Of a DNA stretch of 19,706 bases, positions 15,079 to 19,706 are shown one piece after another; positions within the stretch are counted from its first letter, which is position 1, and the number at the start of each line of letters is the position of its first letter. The notes under the pieces were generated by a model that was not told where the DNA came from, did not search any database, and saw only the letters and a program-made list of their open reading frames with translations. The stretch covers positions 1 through 19,706 of the forward strand of contig DASXZJ010000005.1 of NCBI GenBank assembly GCA_036502025.1, written 5' to 3'. The translations under genes and the position numbers were made by a program. This stretch comes from Bog-473 sp036502025 (lineage in GTDB: Bacteria; Actinomycetota; Acidimicrobiia; Acidimicrobiales; RAAP-2).

Positions 15079-16110
15079 ATGTCCGCCGGAACCTCGCCCG
15101 GACCCGCCGTGCAGGTGAACGGCCTGACGGTGCGCTATGGACCGGGCGGGGAGGTGACCGCGGTCGACGGGCTCGACCTGGTGGCCGAGACCGGCGAGGT
15201 GCTGGTCGTCCTGGGCCCGAACGGGGCCGGGAAGACCTCGACCATCGAGGTGCTGGAGGGCTACCGGCGGCCCAGCGGTGGCCGTATCTCGGTCCTGGGA
15301 CTCGATCCTCGGGCCGACCACCATCGACTGACCGGTCGCATGGGCGTCATGCTCCAGCGCGGCGGCGTCTACCCGATGCTCTCGCCGCGCCAGGTGCTCG
15401 GCCTCTTCGCCACCTACTACCCCGAGCCGTTGGCTACCGGCGCGTTGCTCGATCTGGTCGCCCTACGGGCCGTGGCCGGCACACCGTGGCGCCACCTCTC
15501 CGGTGGGGAGCAACAACGGCTCTCACTGGCCCTGGCCCTGATCGGCCGGCCCGAGGTGGCCTTCCTCGACGAGCCCACCGCCGGGGTCGACCCCGAGGGC
15601 CGCCTGTCCATTCGCGCCGTGGTCGACGACCTTCGGGCCCGGGGCGCCTGCGTGGTTCTCACCACCCATGAGCTCACCGAGGCCGAACGGATGGCCGATC
15701 GCATCGTCATCATGTCGGAGGGCCGCGCCGCCCTCGAGGGCACGCCACGCCAGCTGACCACGGCGGCGGGACCGGCGGGCCTGACCTTCGGCGCCCCGGC
15801 CGGGCTGGACACGGCGTACCTAGCCGCCGCCCTCGGGGCCGGGGTCACGGTGAGCGAGAGCGCGCCGGGTCGCTACCGGGTGGAGGGGGCGTCGGGCCCG
15901 GCGGCAACCGCCTTGCTGGCCACCTGGTTGGCCGAGCGCGACGCCGGCCTCACCGACCTGGTGGCGGGCCGCACCCTGGAGGACGTCTACTTCGACGCCG
16001 TGGGCTCGGCCCCGGTCCTGGTCGACGAGGATCCGCCGGAGCCGGCCGGTGCACGGCCCGGCCCGGGGCGACGGCAGCGGGGTCGGGGTCGGCGGGAGGT
16101 GCGGCGCTGA
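15079..16110 (+). CDS. ABC transporter ATP-binding protein in the heme A/oxidase neighbourhood
   Basis: This is a 343-residue ATPase subunit. Walker A is GPNGAGKT (46-53), the signature LSGGEQQ (140-146), Walker B VAFLDEP (160-166) and the switch histidine H197 (TTHELTEAE). The C-terminal about 45 residues after LEDVYFDAVG are proline- and arginine-rich and look disordered. The stop and the permease ATG overlap as TGATG. Position beside ctaB and ctaA recalls the mycobacterial Rv1458c-Rv1457c exporter next to ctaA (Rv1456c) and near ctaB (Rv1451), so a role in oxidase or heme maturation is a reasonable inference. Drug export is the generic family alternative. There is no clear Shine-Dalgarno before ATG 15079. 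Confidence 0.93.
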   Translation: MSAGTSPGPAVQVNGLTVRYGPGGEVTAVDGLDLVAETGEVLVVLGPNGAGKTSTIEVLEGYRRPSGGRISVLGLDPRADHHRLTGRMGVMLQRGGVYPMLSPRQVLGLFATYYPEPLATGALLDLVALRAVAGTPWRHLSGGEQQRLSLALALIGRPEVAFLDEPTAGVDPEGRLSIRAVVDDLRARGACVVLTTHELTEAERMADRIVIMSEGRAALEGTPRQLTTAAGPAGLTFGAPAGLDTAYLAAALGAGVTVSESAPGRYRVEGASGPAATALLATWLAERDAGLTDLVAGRTLEDVYFDAVGSAPVLVDEDPPEPAGARPGPGRRQRGRGRREVRR

Positions 16111-16847
16111 TGCGCGCCCTGGCGGCCCAGATCCGGGCCGAGGTCTACATGACGCTGCGCCGGGGCGAGACCCTGCTCCTCGTGGTCGGGATCCCGGTGC
16201 TCTTCCTCCTCTTCTTCTCCACCGTCCACGTCATCACCACCCCAACAGCCACGTCGGTCGACTTCTTCGTGCCGGGGATCCTGGCGCTGGCCGTGATGTC
16301 GACCGCCATGGTCTCGCTCGGCATCGCCACCGGCTTCGAGCGCGGCTACGGCGTCCTCAAACGGCTGGGCTCGACCCCGCTCGGCCGGCCGCGGCTGCTC
16401 GGGGCCAAAATTGCCACCATCGTGGCGGTCGAGATCGTCCAGGCCCTCGTGCTGGTGCCCGTGGGCTTCGGCCTCGGGTGGAATCCCGGCGGCCACGACC
16501 CGGGGCTGGCCGTGCTGGGGGCGATCGGCACCGTCCTGCTGGCCAGTGTCGCCTTCGCCGGCCTGGGACTGTTCATGGCGGGCGTGCTGAAGGCCGAGGT
16601 GAACCTGGCCGCGGCCAACGGGCTCTACCTGGTGCTGCTGCTGCTCGGCGGCATGATCGTGCCCATCTCCAAGTTGCCCGGGGGCCTGGCGTCCTTCGCC
16701 AAGCTGCTACCGGCGGACGCCCTGGCGGCCGGCCTGCATGCGGCGCTCGGGAGCGGGTCGGCCGTGCCGGCCCTGTCCTGGGTGGTGTTGGCCGTCTGGG
16801 CCGTGGCGGCGCCGGTGGTGGCGGCCGCTACGTTCCGCTGGGAGTGA
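16110..16847 (+). CDS. ABC-2 type permease in the oxidase neighbourhood
   Basis: This is a 245-residue membrane subunit with about six hydrophobic segments, for example LLLVVGIPVLFLLFFSTV, VPGILALAVMSTAMVSLGIA, IVAVEIVQALVLVPVGFGLG, VLGAIGTVLLASVAFAGLGL, LYLVLLLLGGMIVPIS and LSWVVLAVWAVAAPVVAAAT. The cytoplasmic FERGYGVLKRLGSTPLGR loop is the classic ABC-2 permease signature. It is coupled to the ATPase gene by a TGATG overlap. Its last 20 bases overlap the 3' end of the convergent thioredoxin-like gene, so no separate terminator fits between them. Confidence 0.93.
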   Translation: MRALAAQIRAEVYMTLRRGETLLLVVGIPVLFLLFFSTVHVITTPTATSVDFFVPGILALAVMSTAMVSLGIATGFERGYGVLKRLGSTPLGRPRLLGAKIATIVAVEIVQALVLVPVGFGLGWNPGGHDPGLAVLGAIGTVLLASVAFAGLGLFMAGVLKAEVNLAAANGLYLVLLLLGGMIVPISKLPGGLASFAKLLPADALAAGLHAALGSGSAVPALSWVVLAVWAVAAPVVAAATFRWE

Positions 16848-17433
16848 GCGCCCGCTCGTCGGCGGTGAACGACGCCGCATTCAGCTGGGCGCCGTCGACG
16901 ATCTTGTTGATGGTGCCGTCGCCGTTGACGAACACGGTGAAGGGGTCGCCGGTGAAGTAGAAGTCTCCACTGGTGATGTCGAGGTTGGGGTCGTAGGCCA
17001 CCGGGAAGGTGACCCCGCTGCTCTTGATGAACGCCTTGGCGTTGCCGGTGGTGTCCTCGGAGTCGATGCCGACCACGCGCACCCGGGCCAGCGCGCCGCC
17101 CGCAGCCTGCTGGTGGCGCACCGCGGCGGCGAGCGGCGGGAGCTCCTCGTGGCACGCATCACACCAGTTCCCGAAGAAGAGCAGCACGGTGGGCAGGCCG
17201 TTGGACCCGGAGGAGGAGACGCTCACCGAACCGGGGCCGTTGAGGTTGGTGCCAGTGAAGGCCGGCACCGGTCCCCCCTGGTGGGGCGCGCCGGAGTTGT
17301 TGGTGCCGACCGAGGTGAAGAGCCCGACGCCCAGCGCGGCAGCCACGACCACGCCCACCAGCAGGAATATCTTGCGCGGCTGGCGGGGCGGGAGGGCGGC
17401 GGGTTCCGGTCCGGGAGGGTCGACCGTCGTCAC
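16828..17433 (-). CDS. Membrane-anchored TlpA/ResA-like thioredoxin-fold protein
   Basis: This is a 201-residue protein with a short cytoplasmic N-terminus, one membrane anchor (about 21-41; KIFLLVGVVVAAALGVGLF) and an extracytoplasmic thioredoxin fold. The redox motif is WCDAC (C91, C94) in LLFFGNWCDACHEELPP, and the cis-proline is probably P164 in GDPFTVFVNGDG. Such proteins reduce cysteines of apo-cytochrome c or help deliver copper to cytochrome oxidase. Here it sits 12 bases downstream of ctaB on the same strand, which favours a role in oxidase assembly. GTG 17433 is preceded by AGGA. It overlaps the convergent permease gene by 20 bases at the 3' end. Confidence 0.9.
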   Translation of the reverse strand: MTTVDPPGPEPAALPPRQPRKIFLLVGVVVAAALGVGLFTSVGTNNSGAPHQGGPVPAFTGTNLNGPGSVSVSSSGSNGLPTVLLFFGNWCDACHEELPPLAAAVRHQQAAGGALARVRVVGIDSEDTTGNAKAFIKSSGVTFPVAYDPNLDITSGDFYFTGDPFTVFVNGDGTINKIVDGAQLNAASFTADERALTPSGT

Positions 17434-17445
17434 GAGTCCTGCAAC

Positions 17446-18375
17446 CTAATGAATGTGGTTGCGGATCAACACGTCACCCGCCATGGCTACGAAGAGGATC
17501 GTCAGGTAGGTGATGGAGTAGCTGAACACCCGCATGGCCTCGCGTCCGGTCGCCCGATCGGTCCGGGCCAGGCCCCACAGGCGGGTGGTCATGAAGAGGA
17601 AGCCGCCACCGAGCACGGCGGCGATGGTCATGTAGATCAGCCCGAGGTGAGCCACCGGCCCGAAGAGCAGCGACACGGCCACCAGCGCGACGGTGTAGAG
17701 CACGATCTCACGCGTGGTCCGCTTCATGGACGCCACCACCGGCAGCATCGGGACGTCCGCGGCCGCGTAGTCCTCCTTGTAGCGCACGGCCAGGGACCAG
17801 AAGTGGGGCGGCGTCCAGATGAAGATGATGGCGAACAGCACGATGGGCGCCCACGACAGCGAGTCCGTCACCGCAGCCCAGCCCACCAGCACCGGGACCG
17901 CGCCGGCCGCGCCGCCGATCACGATGTTCTGCGACGAGCGGCGTTTGAGCCACAGCGTGTACACGAAGACGTAGAAGAGGGTGGCCGAGACGGCCAGGGC
18001 GGCCGAGAGCAGGTTGACGGCCAGCCAGAGCTCCATGAACGCCGCCACCTCGAGGGCGATGGCGAAGACCAGGGCGGCCCTGGGCGTCATGGCGCCGGTG
18101 ACCAGCGGGCGTCCCTTGGTGCGCTTCATCAGGGCGTCGATGTCCCGGTCGACCACCATGTTGATGGCGTTGGCCCCGCCGGCGGCCAGGGTCCCACCGA
18201 CCAGGGTGGCCAGCATCAGCCAGACCGACGGCAGGCCGTGCTTCGCCACCACCATGGTGGGCAGCGTGGTGACCAGCAGTAGCTCGATGATGCGCGGCTT
18301 GGTGAGGGCGACGTACCCGCCGATGGTCGACCACCCCGCTCGCTGACCCTGAAGGGCGGGAGCCTGGGAGGACAT
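17446..18375 (-). CDS. ctaB: Protoheme IX farnesyltransferase (heme O synthase)
   Basis: This enzyme attaches a farnesyl chain to heme B to form heme O, the first step toward heme A. It is an integral membrane UbiA-family prenyltransferase of about 309 residues. It contains ALTKPRIIELLLVTTLPTMV near the N-terminus, the first Asp-rich motif NAINMVVDRDIDALMKRTKG, RPLVTG, and the second motif YKEDYAAADVPMLPV, with about eight to nine hydrophobic helices between and after them. ATG 18375 has a TAGGCT box seven bases upstream, suggesting a leaderless start. GTG 18399 with AGGAG three bases before it would add eight basic residues and is a real alternative. It is followed by the TlpA-like gene and diverges from ctaA. 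Confidence 0.96.
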   Translation of the reverse strand: MSSQAPALQGQRAGWSTIGGYVALTKPRIIELLLVTTLPTMVVAKHGLPSVWLMLATLVGGTLAAGGANAINMVVDRDIDALMKRTKGRPLVTGAMTPRAALVFAIALEVAAFMELWLAVNLLSAALAVSATLFYVFVYTLWLKRRSSQNIVIGGAAGAVPVLVGWAAVTDSLSWAPIVLFAIIFIWTPPHFWSLAVRYKEDYAAADVPMLPVVASMKRTTREIVLYTVALVAVSLLFGPVAHLGLIYMTIAAVLGGGFLFMTTRLWGLARTDRATGREAMRVFSYSITYLTILFVAMAGDVLIRNHIH

Positions 18376-18405
18376 TTCACGCAGCCTACGACGGGGCACT
18401 CGCTC

Positions 18406-18433
18406 CTGACCAAGTGGGAGGTCCCGGTACGAT
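18406..18433 (+). promoter_or_regulatory. Candidate leaderless promoter of ctaA
   Basis: CTGACC (18406-18411), a 16-base spacer and TACGAT (18428-18433) lie eight bases before GTG 18442. This is the best sigma-70-like promoter I can see in the window and predicts an mRNA starting at or beside the start codon. It overlaps the upstream edge of divergent ctaB, so the two genes may be co-regulated. Confidence 0.55.
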
Positions 18434-18441
18434 TAGCCCGA

Positions 18442-19434
18442 GTGTCGCCCCGACGGCCGTTCACGGTCTCCCCCTCCCGTAGCCACCGCCTCAACCTGCT
18501 GGCCCTGGCCCTGGTCGCCCTCATCGTGGTGACCGGTGGGGCGGTCCGGCTGACCGATTCAGGCCTCGGGTGCGCCGACTGGCCCACCTGCTCGGTCGGG
18601 CACCTGACCCCGGCCCTCCAATTCCACAGCCTGGTCGAGTTCGGCAATCGCCTGGTGACCGTGCTGATCACCATCGCCGTGGCGGCCTCGTTCCTGGGCA
18701 CCGTCTTCCGCGCGCCCCGGCGACGCGACCTGGTGTGGTTGAGCGGTGGCTTGGTGGCCGGGGTGATCGCCCAGGCGGTGCTGGGAGGGATCGTGGTCTA
18801 CACCAAGCTCAACCCGTATCTCGTCATGGTGCACTTCTTCGCCACCATGCTCCTGCTGGTGGACGCCGTCGTCCTGGTGCACCGATCGCAGCGGGACTAC
18901 AGCGCCGGCTCGGCCCGCCGGCTGATCCCCCTCCCCCTCATGCGCTTGCATTACGGGGTTCTGGGGATCCTGGCCCTGGTCATCGCCGCCGGCACGGCCA
19001 CCACGGGCGCCGGTCCCCACGCCGGTGACGCCACGGGTCAGCAGGTGGCCAAGCGGATCCCCATCGCCCTGCGCGACATGGCCGAGCTGCACTCGAGCCT
19101 GGTCCTGTTGCTGGTCGGCCTGACCATCGGGCTGGTGGTCGGCTTCCACCTGGCCGAGGTCCCCGAACGGGTCCGCAAGGCGGGACGCATCCTGCTCGGC
19201 GTCATGGTGGCGCAGGCGGCCGTCGGCTACACGCAGTACTTCACGCACCTGCCGGCCCTTCTGGTCGAGGTCCATCTCATCGGGGTGACCATGCTGGTGG
19301 TGGCGATGGTCAAGACGTTCCTGGTCTGCACCTACCACCGTCCCGAGCCCGTGGTGCCCACGCCGGCGGCCGAGACCGTGGAGGGCGACGACACCGGACC
19401 CGTGGCAGCGGGCGTCCCGATCAGCGCCCATTAG
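18442..19434 (+). CDS. ctaA: Heme A synthase (CtaA/COX15 family)
   Basis: This enzyme oxidises the C8 methyl of heme O to give heme A for cytochrome c oxidase. It is a 330-residue membrane protein with about eight helices. The extracytoplasmic disulfide pair typical of type B CtaA is present in SGLGCADWPTC (C44, C50). Candidate heme-ligand histidines are H62 (FHSLVEFGNR), H131 (VMVHFFATMLL), H217 (AELHSSLVL) and H278 (LLVEVHLIG), one per expected helix. The conserved loop TGAGPHAGD (188-196) is present. About 35 C-terminal residues after the last helix are acidic and proline-rich. GTG 18442 is supported by the -10 box eight bases upstream. It acts directly after CtaB, which is encoded divergently 66 bases away. 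Confidence 0.95.
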   Translation: MSPRRPFTVSPSRSHRLNLLALALVALIVVTGGAVRLTDSGLGCADWPTCSVGHLTPALQFHSLVEFGNRLVTVLITIAVAASFLGTVFRAPRRRDLVWLSGGLVAGVIAQAVLGGIVVYTKLNPYLVMVHFFATMLLLVDAVVLVHRSQRDYSAGSARRLIPLPLMRLHYGVLGILALVIAAGTATTGAGPHAGDATGQQVAKRIPIALRDMAELHSSLVLLLVGLTIGLVVGFHLAEVPERVRKAGRILLGVMVAQAAVGYTQYFTHLPALLVEVHLIGVTMLVVAMVKTFLVCTYHRPEPVVPTPAAETVEGDDTGPVAAGVPISAH

Positions 19435-19488
19435 GCTTTCCTCTTCATGTGGTCGGTGCCGGGGCAATGTCCGCGCAGCGGCCGACCG

Positions 19489-19561
19489 GCCCCCATCGTC
19501 TAGCGGCCTAGGACACCGCCCTTTCACGGCGGCAGCACGGGTTCGAATCCCGTTGGGGGTG
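19489..19561 (+). tRNA. tRNA-Glu(UUC)
   Basis: The 73-base cloverleaf has acceptor arms GCCCCCA and TGGGGGT (a G-U pair at 1-72, seen in other actinobacterial tRNA-Glu), discriminator G73, and D-loop TAGCGGCCTAGGA. The anticodon stem CCGCC/GGCGG encloses CTTTCAC (anticodon TTC), and the T-arm is CGGGTTCGAATCCCG. CCA is not encoded (the next bases are CT). It lies 54 bases after ctaA, with no convincing terminator between. Confidence 0.97.
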
Positions 19562-19706
19562 CTCGGGGTTAGCGACAGAAGTCGCCTACCCACAACGACA
19601 GAACTGCCAGCGTGGCATCTCCAGTATGGAATACGGGTGTATCACGCACCTCGGCGTGGTCTGATGGAGCCCAACTGAGGGTGATTTTGAGATTACGGAC
19701 GCGGCG
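19562..19706. other. Lower-GC sequence after the tRNA; no gene seen
   Basis: I find no coding frame or RNA gene in these 145 bases. Hand counts give 36/60 G+C for 19561-19620 and 35/60 for 19621-19680, below most of the window. A small hairpin GCGAC-AGAA-GTCGC lies at 19572-19585 and lacks a U-tract. It may be the tRNA's 3' trailer or the edge of an element using the tRNA as attachment site. Confidence 0.3.

Noticed and set aside
12993..15080. 695-residue minus-strand open frame across the propeller and serS genes
   Set aside because: It is in another frame from both recognised genes, Arg/Gly/Pro-rich and without domains, a high-GC artefact.
19451..19487. GGTCGG/CCGACC arms between ctaA and the tRNA as a terminator
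   Set aside because: Only six pairs with a 25-base loop and no U-tract, too weak in GC-rich DNA.
1..19706. CRISPR arrays, insertion sequences, transposases or integrases
   Set aside because: I saw no spaced direct repeats, no DDE or tyrosine/serine recombinase motifs and no terminal inverted repeats around the 1165-5220 module. Its insertion origin therefore rests on gene order only.

Overview
This is a GC-rich stretch from an actinobacterium, most likely the Acidimicrobiia or a related deep lineage. I infer that from several things: the DUF6112/SCO6880-type type IV secretion genes known from Actinomycetota, the actinobacterial form of the heme A genes ctaA and ctaB beside an ABC exporter, frequent GTG/TTG starts with 4-base overlaps, and several starts that sit only 6-8 bases after a -10-like box. 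No 16S rRNA or other precise taxonomic marker is present.

Region 1 (1-8347) is mostly a minus-strand type IV secretion/conjugation-like operon. It runs from a DUF6112-type small membrane protein (8347) through a polytopic VirB6/TrbL-like protein and an SCO6880-family protein (PrgI-like membrane anchor plus VirB4 N-domain-like region) to a VirB4-type P-loop ATPase cut by the window start. Between the last two genes, roughly 1210-5200, lies a self-contained module. It has a NarL/DesK-type two-component system (minus strand) diverging from a two-gene drug-exporter-like ABC transporter (plus strand). A perfect inverted repeat lies in the divergent promoter region, and a 21-bp hairpin closes the ABC operon. 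The ATPase is therefore left behind the response-regulator gene, apart from its secretion partners.

Region 2 (8361-12490, plus) holds a SenX3/PhoR-like histidine kinase, its OmpR-type regulator (ATGA overlap) and, about 70 bases further on, a six-helix HAMP adenylate cyclase. The kinase carries a low-complexity insertion inside its ATPase domain. A strong G-quadruplex-type motif sits in the divergent region between this operon and the secretion operon.

Region 3 (12491-15052, minus) has a secreted seven-blade beta-propeller protein and seryl-tRNA synthetase.

Region 4 (15079-19434) is a respiratory-oxidase maturation neighbourhood. It has an ABC-2 exporter pair (plus), a membrane-anchored TlpA/ResA-like thioredoxin and ctaB (minus, one operon), and divergent ctaA (plus). 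CtaB and CtaA act in sequence to make heme O and then heme A for cytochrome oxidase. A tRNA-Glu(UUC) follows, and GC drops after it at the window edge.

I do not see a clearly new biological system. The most unusual points are the exporter/sensor module separating two secretion genes, the strand-biased hairpin, the candidate operator repeat, and the kinase with an interrupted ATP-binding domain.
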